DNA from: Pseudomonas rhizophila
GTDB taxonomy: Bacteria > Pseudomonadota > Gammaproteobacteria > Pseudomonadales > Pseudomonadaceae
Reading direction: 5' to 3'
NCBI RefSeq assembly: GCF_003033885.1
Contig: NZ_CP024081.1
Coordinates: 2,663,462 to 2,727,461, forward strand
Length of the DNA: 64,000 nt
The number at the start of each line of letters is the position of its first letter. Within the stretch, counting starts at the first letter, position 1. This document shows positions 25,728-34,829 of the stretch, piece by piece. The position numbers and the translations under genes are program-made. Under the pieces are notes generated by a model. That model worked only from the letters and a program-made list of their open reading frames with translations. It searched no databases and was not told the origin of the DNA.

Positions 25728-27929
25728 TCAAAACGTCTGCCCCAGATTCAGATACACCGCCCGCTCATCATCATCGTTAAACCCATAGCTGAAATTCAGT
25801 GGCCCCAACGGCGTATCAAACCCCAGGAAAATACTGGCGGCATTGATGTAGCCGCTGTCGAACTCATTGTCGTTGTTCCACGCCCGGCCGCGTTCCAGGG
25901 AGCCGCCGATGTACAGCGGGAAATCCAGCGGCAGGTAGGCTCGCGGTGTGAGCCTTCGGTAATACACAGCGCGCATCAGGCTTATGTTCTGCCCGGAGAT
26001 GCCGTCTTGGCGAAAGCCCGACAGTTGCCGCGCACCACCGAGTACAAAGCTTGAAGTCACCACTTCAGCGGTGTCCAGGGTACGCCCGTAACGCCCACCG
26101 AGGATGAAGGTGTCCGGGCCGTGGCTCAGCGCCTTGTCCAGATTGAGTTCCCATTGGCGGTAACGCTGGTCGGAACCCAATCCCGGCTCATACTGGCGCC
26201 AGGTCAGGCCGATGTCTTCGCCTTCATGGGGGAAGTACACATTGTCGAAGGAGTCGAATGAATACTTCAGGTCGTAGAAGCCTTCATTGAAACTTTCGCT
26301 GGGCTGGTCGTGATCGCCAATGCGTACATCTGCCTCGCCCCAGGCTTGGCCGACACCGAAACGGATTTCGCCGCTGTTGCCAATCTGCCGGCCCAGGTTC
26401 AGGCCAAAGCCATAACGTTCGACGCGGTACTGGGCCACCGGGTCGTTGTCCAGGATGGACTCGACGTTGCGGGATTCGAATTGCCCGTAGGGTGCGATGA
26501 AGTAGCGCGAGCCGACATCCAGCGGCTGGTAGAACTCGCTGTACAGCTCCTGCTTGTCGCCAATCTGTGCCCGGGTCAGCCACTCGGCGCCGAGGCGATT
26601 GATGCCATTGACCCGATAGCTGGCGCCGAGGTTGAAAGCGCTGTCGCCGCGCATGTCGTCCGACAGGCTCAACCCCAGCCGCAGGTAATCGGTGCCGGTG
26701 CGTTTGCCCCGGGCACTGATGACCAGCGTATGGTCCGGGGCCTTGTGCACTACGCGGTATTGCACCTGCTCGAAGTAATCCAGCCCGTACAACGTGCCCA
26801 TGTCGGTCTGCAAACGACCCAGGTCCAGCGGCTCGCCGACTTGCTGGCGAACGTAATAGCGAATCACGTCGTCACCGACTTTGGAGTCGTTCTCCACGCG
26901 AATGGCGGTGATGACCGGCGTGCGCTCGCTTGGGGTACGCGCCGCCATGAGCTCGGGGTCGGCCGGCTCCGTGGGGCGCAGGTGCGCCAGGCGGGCCTCG
27001 AGTATTTGGGTGGCACGGTAACCGGCGTCGATCATTTCCTGGGCGCGGCCGAAGTCTGTGGCGCCGAAGCTCGCCAGCGCCGGCTGGATCAGCACATCGT
27101 CTTCTCTGAGCGTTGCCAATTGTTCTTCTGAGTTGCGCCGGGTCATCAGGGTGGTCGACTGGTTCAGGACGTCGATCACGGTGACCAATTGCTTGCGGGT
27201 GCTCAGCGGGGTGCCGATGTCCACCACGATGGCCCTGTCCACGCCCATTTCCCGGGCCACATCCAGCGGGATGTTGTCGGTCATGCCGCCATCCACCAGC
27301 AACCGGCCGTCCAGTTCCACCGGCGCGAATACCGCCGGGATCGACATGCTGGCGCGGATGACCTTGGGCAGGTGGCCCTTGCGAAACACCACCTTCTCGC
27401 CACTGGCGATGTCGGTCGCCACGGCGCGGAAAGGGATGGGCAGTTTGTCGAAGTCCCGGGTGTCGCTGGCGTGGGCCAGCAGGCTTTCAAGCAGCAGGGC
27501 CAGGTTCTGCCCCTGGATAACGCCCAAGGGCAGGCCGAGGCTGCCGTCATCACGAAAGCTGAGTTTCTGTTTCACCAGAAAGTCCCGATCGTCCTGCTTG
27601 CGCCGGAACGGTACGTCCTTGCGCGGCGGAGCGTCGGACAGGGCCTGTTGCCAGTCGATGCCCAGGGCGAGTTTTTCCAACTCGTCGATTTTGTAACCTG
27701 AGGCATACAGTCCACCGATCACTGCGCCCATGCTGGTGCCCGCGATGGCGTCGATCTGGATGCCTTGCTCCTCCAGGGCCTTGAGCACCCCGATGTGGGC
27801 CAGGCCCCGGGCGGCGCCGCCGGACAGTACCAGGCCGATTTTCGGACGCGGCGCCTCGACGGCGGGCTCGTTGGCATGGCCGAGCAGGGGCAGCAGTAGC
27901 AGAAGCAGGCAAGGCAGCAGGCGGCGCAT
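25728..27929 (-). CDS. plpD: Patatin-like phospholipase type Vd autotransporter
   Basis: Encodes 733 residues (PlpD of P. aeruginosa is 728). After a signal peptide (MRRLLPCLLLLLLPLLGHA) comes a patatin lipase domain with the oxyanion motif SGGAARG, the nucleophile elbow GTSMG and the catalytic DGGM. A single POTRA-like domain follows (RTPVITAIRVENDSKVGDD), then a 16-strand Omp85-type barrel ending in a terminal Phe. The lipase is secreted through its own barrel and acts on phospholipids. The ATG at 27929 is preferred to an upstream TTG at 27950 as it begins the signal peptide directly. Convergent with the FimV-like gene, as in P. aeruginosa (PA3339-PA3340). Confidence 0.92.
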   Translation of the reverse strand: MRRLLPCLLLLLLPLLGHANEPAVEAPRPKIGLVLSGGAARGLAHIGVLKALEEQGIQIDAIAGTSMGAVIGGLYASGYKIDELEKLALGIDWQQALSDAPPRKDVPFRRKQDDRDFLVKQKLSFRDDGSLGLPLGVIQGQNLALLLESLLAHASDTRDFDKLPIPFRAVATDIASGEKVVFRKGHLPKVIRASMSIPAVFAPVELDGRLLVDGGMTDNIPLDVAREMGVDRAIVVDIGTPLSTRKQLVTVIDVLNQSTTLMTRRNSEEQLATLREDDVLIQPALASFGATDFGRAQEMIDAGYRATQILEARLAHLRPTEPADPELMAARTPSERTPVITAIRVENDSKVGDDVIRYYVRQQVGEPLDLGRLQTDMGTLYGLDYFEQVQYRVVHKAPDHTLVISARGKRTGTDYLRLGLSLSDDMRGDSAFNLGASYRVNGINRLGAEWLTRAQIGDKQELYSEFYQPLDVGSRYFIAPYGQFESRNVESILDNDPVAQYRVERYGFGLNLGRQIGNSGEIRFGVGQAWGEADVRIGDHDQPSESFNEGFYDLKYSFDSFDNVYFPHEGEDIGLTWRQYEPGLGSDQRYRQWELNLDKALSHGPDTFILGGRYGRTLDTAEVVTSSFVLGGARQLSGFRQDGISGQNISLMRAVYYRRLTPRAYLPLDFPLYIGGSLERGRAWNNDNEFDSGYINAASIFLGFDTPLGPLNFSYGFNDDDERAVYLNLGQTF

Positions 27930-28000
27930 CGTCAATCTCGGGGCGGGCAATCAAAGGCAGGTATTATAGCGATGCCTTTGCCCCCAGGAGTTCACCCGCA

Positions 28001-28288
28001 ATGACCGAGCACAAACCGGAAGTCGTCATCACCTATTGCACCCAATGTCAGTGGCTGCTGCGCGCCGCCTGGCTGGCTCAGGAACTGCTCAGCACGTTTA
28101 GCGACGACTTGGGCAAGGTGTCGTTGGTGCCGGGCACCGGTGGGGTGTTTCATATCAGTTGCGATGGCACGCAGATCTGGGAACGCAAGGCCGATGGTGG
28201 TTTTCCCGAGGCCAAGGTTCTCAAGCAGCGGGTCCGCGACCGGATCGACCCGGAGCGGGACCTGGGCCACAACGACCGGGTTCAGTGA
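28001..28288 (+). CDS. SelW/Rdx-family redox protein (Cys form)
   Basis: Encodes 95 residues. It has the SelT/SelW/SelH (Rdx) signature: VVITYCTQCQWLLRAAWLAQELL with a CxxC redox pair in place of the Cys-x-x-Sec of eukaryotic SelW, then the strand VPGTGGVFHISCDGTQIWERK and GGFPEAKVLKQRVRD. Such proteins are thioredoxin-like and thought to act in redox reactions; the substrate is not known. It is divergent from plpD by 71 bases and its last 7 bases overlap the convergent EamA gene. Confidence 0.87.
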   Translation: MTEHKPEVVITYCTQCQWLLRAAWLAQELLSTFSDDLGKVSLVPGTGGVFHISCDGTQIWERKADGGFPEAKVLKQRVRDRIDPERDLGHNDRVQ

Positions 28289-29175
28289 GACGCGGCTTGG
28301 GCGCTTACACCCGGTTTCTTTGTGCCGCCACTGAGTTGGCTCGACATCACGATCGCGACGATGATCAGCGCGCCACCCAGCAGCATGCGCAACGTCGGGT
28401 TTTCATCGAATAGCAACCAGGCGATGGTGATGCCGTAGACCGGTTCCATGGCAAACACCACCGCCGCCGTGCGGGCCTTGATCACCGCCAGGCTGGCGAC
28501 AAACAGGCTATGGGCCAGGCCGGTGCAGAACACCCCCAGCAGGGCGATCCAAAGCCAGTCGACAGGGCGCACGTCAATCAGGTGCGGCGCTGCCATTGGC
28601 AACAGGCAAAAGCCGACCACCAGGTTTTGGCACAAAGCGGCCTGTACCGGCGGCACCCGTGTGGAACCGGCGCGGTTGACCAGCGAAAGCAGCGAGAACA
28701 GCAACCCCGAAAGCACGGCCCACAGCAGGCCGGTGGTGGCGCCGCTGGCCAGGTCGAAGTGCGGTGTGACCAGCACCAGGCCGATGCTTACCATTGCCAC
28801 CAACAGGATTTCATTGGCACGGATCCGCTCGCGGAAAATCAACCCTTCGAGCAACACCGTGAAGGCCGGGAAGCTGGTAAAGCCCAACGTGGCGATTGCC
28901 ACACCGGCGACTTTGACCGATATGAAGAAGCTCACCCAGTGTCCGGCGAGCAATAGGCCGCCCAGCAGCAGGCGTCGAAGGTCCTGTGCGTGGAGCTTGT
29001 GCCAGCGGGCGCTGCTGGCGAAGCGGGCAAAAAACGCCAGGGCCAGCACGGCGAATACGGCGCGGCCGAACACAATGACCGCTGGCGAGGCGGCGGCGAG
29101 CTTGCCGAATACACCGGTCAGGCCAAACATGAGTGCGCCAATGTGCAGGGCGCCGAGGGCGGTACGGGGAGTCAT
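28282..29175 (-). CDS. EamA/DMT-family transporter
   Basis: Encodes 297 residues with ten predicted membrane helices in two five-helix EamA repeats; the second repeat starts near TTGLLWAVLSGLLFSLL, and the family motif AVVFAMEPVYGITIAWLLFDENPT lies near the C-terminus. DMT transporters export or import amino acids and metabolites. The substrate cannot be read from sequence. Downstream of the AraC-family gene on the same strand, with a 92-base gap, so possibly regulated by it. Confidence 0.88.
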   Translation of the reverse strand: MTPRTALGALHIGALMFGLTGVFGKLAAASPAVIVFGRAVFAVLALAFFARFASSARWHKLHAQDLRRLLLGGLLLAGHWVSFFISVKVAGVAIATLGFTSFPAFTVLLEGLIFRERIRANEILLVAMVSIGLVLVTPHFDLASGATTGLLWAVLSGLLFSLLSLVNRAGSTRVPPVQAALCQNLVVGFCLLPMAAPHLIDVRPVDWLWIALLGVFCTGLAHSLFVASLAVIKARTAAVVFAMEPVYGITIAWLLFDENPTLRMLLGGALIIVAIVMSSQLSGGTKKPGVSAQAASH

Positions 29176-29267
29176 TGCGATCCTTGTCCAACGGTTGAGC
29201 GTCTGGGTATTGAACCCGCTACCGGCCGTTCATGTCTGTCGCGATCCTCGCGTTTTTTAGCGCGAAG

Positions 29268-30017
29268 CTAGCGCTGGCGCCGCAGCTTGCCCGGTGAGGC
29301 GCCGAATTCGCGCAGCACTGCGGCGGCAAAGGCGCTTTGCGAGCTATAACCGACCCGGTGGGCGATTTCACCGATGGGCAGTTGCGAATCACGCAGCAGG
29401 TCCACCGCCTTGTGTAGACGGCGACTGCGGATGTAGTCCATCGGGGTTTGCCCGCATTCAGCGACGAAGCGTGCATGCAAGCGGGCACTGGAGAGCCCGG
29501 CGACCTGGGCCAGGTCCGCCACTTGCAGCGGATAGGCGGCGTACTGGTCAATGTGGGCGTTGAGCGCCGCATAGGGCAGGCGCCGGCCGCCGACGATGTC
29601 CTGGCCAGTGCCATTGAGGCTGGCCAGGAGCAGCACGGCCCCTTGTTGGGCGATCACCGGGTCGTCCACCGGGCTGCCCGCAAGCCAGCTGACCAACTGG
29701 CTTTGCCCCGCATCCAGGGGCCTGCGCGCGGCATTGTCGAGCAATCGGCGGCTGGCGTCGGCGTGATCACCCAAGGCTTGCCCGATCCAGTCATCGCTCG
29801 GCACATCCAGCACCAGGCAACGGCTGCCACGGGGGCTGCCGCAGGCGTGATGGGCACCGGCGGGTATCACCACGAAACTCTGCTGCACGACCTGGCTGCC
29901 ACAACCTTCGACCTCGAAATCCAACAGCCCGGACAACCCGAACACCAGTTGGGCGTGGTCGTGGCTGTGGACAATCAGGTCGTGGCTGTAATGGCGTAGC
30001 GTCAGGGTCGGTCTCAT
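29268..30017 (-). CDS. AraC-family regulator with cupin N-terminus
   Basis: Encodes 249 residues. A cupin-type sensing domain (HSHDHAQLVFGLSGLLDFEVEG ... FVVIPAGAHHACG, about 12-75) precedes a C-terminal double helix-turn-helix (VADLAQVAGLSSARLHARF and IGEIAHRVGYSSQSAFAAAVLREFGASPGKLRR). This arrangement is common among regulators of efflux and catabolic genes. The ATG at 30017 is chosen since GGGAGA lies upstream; the in-frame extension to 30077 lacks support. The neighbouring EamA transporter is the obvious candidate target. Confidence 0.87.
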   Translation of the reverse strand: MRPTLTLRHYSHDLIVHSHDHAQLVFGLSGLLDFEVEGCGSQVVQQSFVVIPAGAHHACGSPRGSRCLVLDVPSDDWIGQALGDHADASRRLLDNAARRPLDAGQSQLVSWLAGSPVDDPVIAQQGAVLLLASLNGTGQDIVGGRRLPYAALNAHIDQYAAYPLQVADLAQVAGLSSARLHARFVAECGQTPMDYIRSRRLHKAVDLLRDSQLPIGEIAHRVGYSSQSAFAAAVLREFGASPGKLRRQR

Positions 30018-30151
30018 CTCGGTCTCCCGGGGCAGGCCGTCAGCATACACCGAGGCCACGCTGCTTCGCGCTGTCATGTAACGGACTTGTATTTGTCATG
30101 GGGTATTAACCGCAGGGAGGCACAGTGGCTAAAACGATCAGAGGGTTGCCC

Positions 30152-30970
30152 ATGACCAGCGCCGAGCTCGCCAGACCCAGCCGCAAACAGCGTGTTCGCA
30201 CCTTATGGATTTCCGATGTGCACCTGGGCACCCGGGACTGCCAGGCCGAGCATTTGTCGCAGTTTCTCAAGGGCTACCATACCGACAAGATCTACCTGGT
30301 GGGTGACATCATCGACGGCTGGAAGCTGCGCGGCGGCATGTACTGGCCACAGGCTCACACCAACGTCATTCGCCGCTTGCTGACCATGAGCAAGCGCGGC
30401 ACTGAGGTGATCTACGTCACCGGTAACCATGACGAATTTCTGCGGCGATATTCGAAGCTGATCCTGGGCAATATCCAATTGGTGGACGAAGCGGTGCACG
30501 TCACTGCGGACGGCCGGCATTTGCTGGTGATCCATGGCGATCAGTTCGATGTCATCACCCGGTACCACCGTTGGCTGGCATTCCTTGGCGATTCGGCCTA
30601 CGAGTTCACCCTGACCCTGAACCGCTGGCTCAACCATTGGCGGGCCCGTTATGGCTACGGTTACTGGTCGTTGTCGGCGTACCTCAAGCACAAGGTCAAG
30701 ACGGCGGTCAGCTTCATCAGCGACTTCGAAGAAGCCATCGCCCATGAATGTGTGAAGCGTGAGCTGCACGGCGTGGTATGCGGACACATCCACCATGCCG
30801 AGATGCGCAGGGTGGGCGAGGTGGAGTATCTCAATTGTGGCGATTGGGTCGAGTCGTGCACGGCGCTGATCGAGCATTGGGACGGCTCGATCGAGTTGTA
30901 TCGGTTGGCCGATGCCCAGGCGCGGGAGGCGTTGATCCGGGCTGAGTTGAAAGTCACCGAACCGGCGTGA
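30152..30970 (+). CDS. Metallophosphoesterase, UDP-2,3-diacylglucosamine hydrolase-like
   Basis: Encodes 272 residues with the full calcineurin-like motif set: SDVHLG near the N-terminus, GDIIDGW, GNHDE, VIHGDQFD and GHIHHAE. The spacing is that of the LpxH-like group, but it is not the housekeeping lpxH, being longer and with the conserved YGYGYWSLSAYLKHKVKTA insert. Two starts are possible: ATG 30152 (AGAGGG 9 bases before) and GTG 30125 (GGGAGG before it, adding nine residues). Probably a cytoplasmic or membrane-peripheral phosphoesterase acting on a lipid or nucleotide diphosphate; substrate unproven. Confidence 0.85.
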   Translation: MTSAELARPSRKQRVRTLWISDVHLGTRDCQAEHLSQFLKGYHTDKIYLVGDIIDGWKLRGGMYWPQAHTNVIRRLLTMSKRGTEVIYVTGNHDEFLRRYSKLILGNIQLVDEAVHVTADGRHLLVIHGDQFDVITRYHRWLAFLGDSAYEFTLTLNRWLNHWRARYGYGYWSLSAYLKHKVKTAVSFISDFEEAIAHECVKRELHGVVCGHIHHAEMRRVGEVEYLNCGDWVESCTALIEHWDGSIELYRLADAQAREALIRAELKVTEPA

Positions 30971-30980
30971 GCCGATCTGA

Positions 30981-31068
30981 CGCCATCGCGGGCAAGCCTT
31001 GTTCCCACAGGTATTCACAGCCTGCGAGAGCAAGCACCACCTGTGGGAGCAAGGCTTGCCCGCGATGG
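30981..31068. repeat. REP-like inverted pair, family A, between convergent genes
   Basis: ATCGCGGGCAAGCCTTGTTCCC and its inverse GGGAGCAAGGCTTGCCCGCGAT lie between the convergent metallophosphoesterase and HD-domain genes. Confidence 0.85.
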
Positions 31069-31094
31069 ACGGCGCCGCGATCCCCAGCAATCAG

Positions 31095-31685
31095 TCAGGC
31101 TTGAGCCTGTTCAGCCATCGCCGCCTTGTAGATCGACTGCTTCGGTGCGGCAAACAGCCTTTCCAGCATTGGCTCGAAGAAACTCAACGGCAGGGTGTCG
31201 TACTCGGCATCGAACGCCGCGGCGTCGTATCGGGCGCAGAAATCAATGGTCGCCTGGTATTGGGGATGCGCTTTGAATTGCTCGCGCAGGTGCCGGTCCA
31301 TGCCCAGGTGATGGAAGAAGTAATAGCCCTGGAATATCCCGTGTTTCTCCACCATCCACAGGTTTTCGGCGCTGACGAACGGCTTGAGGATGGCGGCGGC
31401 AATGTCCGGGTGGTTGTAGCTGCCCAAGGTGTCGCCGATGTCGTGAAGCAAGGCGCAGATCACATATTCCTCGTCCCGTCCGTCACGATAGGCGCGGGTG
31501 GCGGTTTGCAGGGAATGGGTCAGGCGATCCACCGGAAAACCGCCGAAGTCGCCGTCCAGCAACTTCAAATGGGTCAGGATTCGACCCGGTAATTGCCGGG
31601 CATAGGCGCTGAAGTCGGCAGCGATGATTGCCCAGTCTTCCTCAGTACCGTCCTTCATGTGGGTAAAGCGCGCGTGGGAGTTCAT
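31095..31685 (-). CDS. HD-domain protein (PhnZ/MIOX-like fold)
   Basis: Encodes 196 residues. The metal-binding pattern of HD proteins is visible as RLTHSLQTATRAYR, CALLHDIGD and the later HPD, with an extra conserved stretch (WMVEKHGIFQGYYFFHHLG). The arrangement and size resemble the HD-domain di-iron oxygenases such as PhnZ and inositol oxygenase more than nucleotide phosphohydrolases; I cannot settle which chemistry applies. It is followed on the same strand, upstream in transcription, by an Mpo1-like gene whose stop is 20 bases away, so the two are probably an operon. Confidence 0.75.
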   Translation of the reverse strand: MNSHARFTHMKDGTEEDWAIIAADFSAYARQLPGRILTHLKLLDGDFGGFPVDRLTHSLQTATRAYRDGRDEEYVICALLHDIGDTLGSYNHPDIAAAILKPFVSAENLWMVEKHGIFQGYYFFHHLGMDRHLREQFKAHPQYQATIDFCARYDAAAFDAEYDTLPLSFFEPMLERLFAAPKQSIYKAAMAEQAQA

Positions 31686-31705
31686 GGGCAGTCCTTTGAG
31701 AGTGG

Positions 31706-32017
31706 CTAGAACGCAACTTTGCCCCGCAGCATGTCGCGGTACATGACGAAATCGCCGAGCAGGCTGTAGAACGGGTGCTGGAACGTGGCGGGACGGTTCT
31801 TTTCAAAGAAGAAATGCCCGACCCAGGCAAAGCCGTAGCCGGCAATGGGCAAGACGATCAGCCACCAGCCGTTGCCGACGATCAGAGCCAGGGCAACAAT
31901 CAGGATGACCAGAGAGGTGCCGATAAAGTGCAAGCGCCGGCAGGTGCTGTTGCTGTGCTCGCTGAGGTAATAGGGATAGAACTCAGCGAACGTATTGAAG
32001 CGTCTGGTGTTTTCCAC
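31706..32017 (-). CDS. Mpo1-like (DUF962) membrane protein
   Basis: Encodes about 103 residues from a GTG at 32017 (VENTRRFNTFAEFYPYYLSEH). The DUF962 pattern is present: YYLSEHSNSTCRRLHFIGTS, membrane helices in the middle (LVILIVALALIV, GWWLIVLPIAGYGFAWVGHFFFEKNRPATF) and the end FYSLLGDFVMYRDML. The yeast member Mpo1 is an iron dioxygenase that alpha-oxidises long-chain 2-hydroxy fatty acids, using conserved His residues like those seen here. A longer frame reaches 32164 but its first ~49 residues are Arg-rich and unlike the family. Confidence 0.82.
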   Translation of the reverse strand: MENTRRFNTFAEFYPYYLSEHSNSTCRRLHFIGTSLVILIVALALIVGNGWWLIVLPIAGYGFAWVGHFFFEKNRPATFQHPFYSLLGDFVMYRDMLRGKVAF

Positions 32018-32178
32018 GACTGCGGGCTCTGTGGTTATTGTTCTGTTGGTTCTGGGCGACCAACGGTTTGATTGAAGTCTAGAGCGATCACTTGCAACGA
32101 CCAGTGACAATGGGCGCCACTTTAGTATCCTTCGCAAATCCAGCCGTACCCTGCGGCTCGTCATGCAAGTAAAACGTC

Positions 32179-33198
32179 ATGAGCGAACGAACGACTTCTT
32201 CAAGCTGGGCGATGGGGATTGTCAAGGCACTGGAAATGGACGGCCTGGATTGTCGGATGCTGTTCAAACAGCTGGGGCTGGACTATGACGCGCTGGAAGA
32301 TCCAGATGCACGTTTCCCCCAGGATTCGATGACCCGACTCTGGCAACGCGCCGTGGAGTTGTCGGGCAACCCGGCCATCGCTTTGAACATGGGTAAAGTG
32401 GTGCGCCCGGCGTCGTTTCACGTGGTCGGGTATGCCTTGATGTCCAGCCGCACGCTGGTCGAGGGTTTCCAGCGGCTCGTGCGTTATCAGCGGATCATCG
32501 CTGAAAGCGCCGACCTGAGCTTTCGTCAGATGGAGGGGGGCTACGGGTTGGTTCTGACAGTGCATGGCGACCATCTCCCGCCCACCCGCCAGAGTGCCGA
32601 GGCTTCCCTGGCCTGTGCGCTGGCCATGTGCAACTGGTTAACCGGACGCACCCTGCACCCGATGAAGGTGCTGTTCCAGGGCGCCGAACCGGTTGATCTG
32701 GCGCCTTATCAACAGGCGTTTCCCGCGCCACTGATGTTCGGCGCACCTTACGACGCGTTGATCTTCGAACGTAGTGACATGGAAGCACCGTTACCCACCG
32801 CCAACGAGGCCATGGCGCAGCTCCACGACCGGTTTGCCGGTGAATACCTGGCGCGTTTTTCCGAAAGCCGCGTGACCCACCAGACCCGGCAAGTGTTGTG
32901 CCGGCTGCTGCCACGGGGCGAGCCTAAGCGTGACGTGGTGGCGCAGACGCTGCACCTGTCCCAGCGCACCTTGCAGCGACGCTTGCAGGAAGAGGGCACC
33001 ACGTTCCAGAGCTTGCTCGATGACACCCGCCGCGAACTGGCCGAACAGTATCTGGCGCAGCCGGCCCTGACCCTGCTGGAAATCGCCTATCTGCTGGGCT
33101 TCGCCGACCCGAGCAATTTTTTCCGGGCCTTTCGACGCTGGTTCGACACCACGCCCGGCGAATACCGGGCGCGGTCAAACGGCCAGCCCGGTCAGTGA
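32179..33198 (+). CDS. oruR: AraC-family regulator, OruR-like
   Basis: Encodes 339 residues, the length of OruR of P. aeruginosa. The N-terminal two thirds are an arabinose-binding-type ligand domain (MTRLWQRAVELSGNPAIALNMGKVVRPASFHVVGYALMSS), and the C-terminus has the AraC helix-turn-helix pair (VAQTLHLSQRTLQRRLQEEG and LLEIAYLLGFADPSNFFRAFRRWFDTTPGEYR). OruR activates ornithine use. No ornithine catabolic gene adjoins it here, so the target is inferred from similarity alone. Its stop overlaps the 3' end of trkH, which is convergent, by 7 bases. Confidence 0.75.
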   Translation: MSERTTSSSWAMGIVKALEMDGLDCRMLFKQLGLDYDALEDPDARFPQDSMTRLWQRAVELSGNPAIALNMGKVVRPASFHVVGYALMSSRTLVEGFQRLVRYQRIIAESADLSFRQMEGGYGLVLTVHGDHLPPTRQSAEASLACALAMCNWLTGRTLHPMKVLFQGAEPVDLAPYQQAFPAPLMFGAPYDALIFERSDMEAPLPTANEAMAQLHDRFAGEYLARFSESRVTHQTRQVLCRLLPRGEPKRDVVAQTLHLSQRTLQRRLQEEGTTFQSLLDDTRRELAEQYLAQPALTLLEIAYLLGFADPSNFFRAFRRWFDTTPGEYRARSNGQPGQ

Positions 33199-34646
33199 CG
33201 CCAGAACGCCGGGATACACAGCACGAACACGGTGATGATCTCCAGTCGGCCCAGCAGCATGCCAGCCGACAGAATCCACTTGGCCGCATCCGGCAGCGGC
33301 GCAAAGTTGCCGGCCGGGCCGATGGTCTCTCCCAGTCCCGGGCCGACGCCGGACACGGTGCTGGCCGCGCCGGTCAGGGCGGTCATCCATTCCACGCCCA
33401 ATAGCGAGAGCAGCAGGGCGATCACGCAGATGGTGATGGCGAAGAAGAACGAGAAGGTGAGAATCGAGCGTACGATTTCTTCGTCGAGGCGGTGGCCGTT
33501 GTATTTCTGCTTGATCACCGCGCGCGGGTGGATCAATTGCTTGAGGTTGGCCCTGAGCAGGATGTAGGCAACCTGGAAGCGGAAGATCTTGATCCCGCCG
33601 GCCGTCGAACCGGAACAGCCGCCGACGAAACCCAGGTAGAAGAACAACATCAGCGAGAAATTGCCCCACAGGCTGTAGTCTCCCAGCGCGAAGCCTGTGG
33701 TGGTGACGATCGACGTCACGTTCAACGCCACGTGCCGCAGGGCCTCCAGCCAGTGCAGGTCGGTTGTCGCCCAATACCAGGTGCCCAGTACCACCCAGGT
33801 CACCAGCAGCACCGCCAGCAGGCCTTGGACCTGTTGGTCCTTGATCAGCGCCCGGCGATTGCCCCGCAGTGTCGAGACGTACAAGGCAAACGGCAGGCTG
33901 CCGAGGATCATGATGACGATAGTGACCCAATGCACCGCCGGTTCGGTCCATTTGGCCAGGGATTTGTCCGACGTCGAGAACCCGCCGGTGGAGATCGCCG
34001 ACATCGCATGGTTGATGGCATCGAACAGGTTCATCCCCGCCCACCACAGTGCGAGGGTGCCGAGAATGGTGATGCCTACATAGGACGCCACGATCAGCCG
34101 CGCCACCATGTGGGAGCGGGGCATGACTTTCTCCGAGCGGTCGGAGGATTCGGTCTGGAACAGTCTCATGCCACCGATGCGCAACAGCGGCAGGATCGCC
34201 ACCGCCATCGCAATGAAGCCGATCCCGCCGAGCCAGTGCAACAACGACCGCCACATCAGGATGCCGGGGGACATGTTATCCAGGCCGCTCAGGACCGTGG
34301 CGCCGGTGGCGGTGATCCCGGACATGCTTTCGAAGAACGAGTCGGTGTAGCTGATGTGCTGGGTCAGCAGGAAGGGCAACGCGGCAAAGATACACACCAC
34401 CAGCCAACTGCTGACGGTCAGCAGGTACATGTCCCTGGGGCGCAAATGTACGTGTTCCGGGCGGCCGGGAAGGACCAGGGCCAGGCCGGCGACAAAAGTG
34501 ATCATGCTCGACCAGAGGAACGATGGCAGGTCGTTGGTGCGCTCGAAGATCAGCAAGGTGGCCATGGGCACGACCATGAAGATCGCCAGGGTGATCAGGA
34601 AGATGCCGATGATGAAACCAATGATCCGTAGGGTCGGCAACGCCAT
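33192..34646 (-). CDS. trkH: TrkH-family potassium uptake protein
   Basis: Encodes 484 residues, the TrkH/TrkG length. Four pseudo-repeats of membrane-pore-membrane form the K+ channel; filter segments are seen as SGITATGATVLSG, AMSAISTGGFSTS, IVTTTGFALGDY and ALTGAASTVSGVGPGLG. The protein is the membrane subunit that works with the NAD-binding regulatory protein TrkA, which is not in this window. It starts at an ATG at 34646, divergent from a nitroreductase gene, and ends inside the 3' end of the OruR-like gene. Confidence 0.92.
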   Translation of the reverse strand: MALPTLRIIGFIIGIFLITLAIFMVVPMATLLIFERTNDLPSFLWSSMITFVAGLALVLPGRPEHVHLRPRDMYLLTVSSWLVVCIFAALPFLLTQHISYTDSFFESMSGITATGATVLSGLDNMSPGILMWRSLLHWLGGIGFIAMAVAILPLLRIGGMRLFQTESSDRSEKVMPRSHMVARLIVASYVGITILGTLALWWAGMNLFDAINHAMSAISTGGFSTSDKSLAKWTEPAVHWVTIVIMILGSLPFALYVSTLRGNRRALIKDQQVQGLLAVLLVTWVVLGTWYWATTDLHWLEALRHVALNVTSIVTTTGFALGDYSLWGNFSLMLFFYLGFVGGCSGSTAGGIKIFRFQVAYILLRANLKQLIHPRAVIKQKYNGHRLDEEIVRSILTFSFFFAITICVIALLLSLLGVEWMTALTGAASTVSGVGPGLGETIGPAGNFAPLPDAAKWILSAGMLLGRLEIITVFVLCIPAFWRH

Positions 34647-34829
34647 GAAGTCCGCTCGGGCTGAAAGGGAAGGGCGTCATTCTACCCGCGACAAGCGGCA
34701 TGTAAACCGGCACCCGGTGGCGCGTGAGGCCAGTGGCCTGCGCAATGGACTTCTGGTTGCGGAATTTGAGCTAACGAACTCGCCGTACAAGCCACTAGAA
34801 TAGCTGGACATTTTTTCAGGAGGTGGCCG

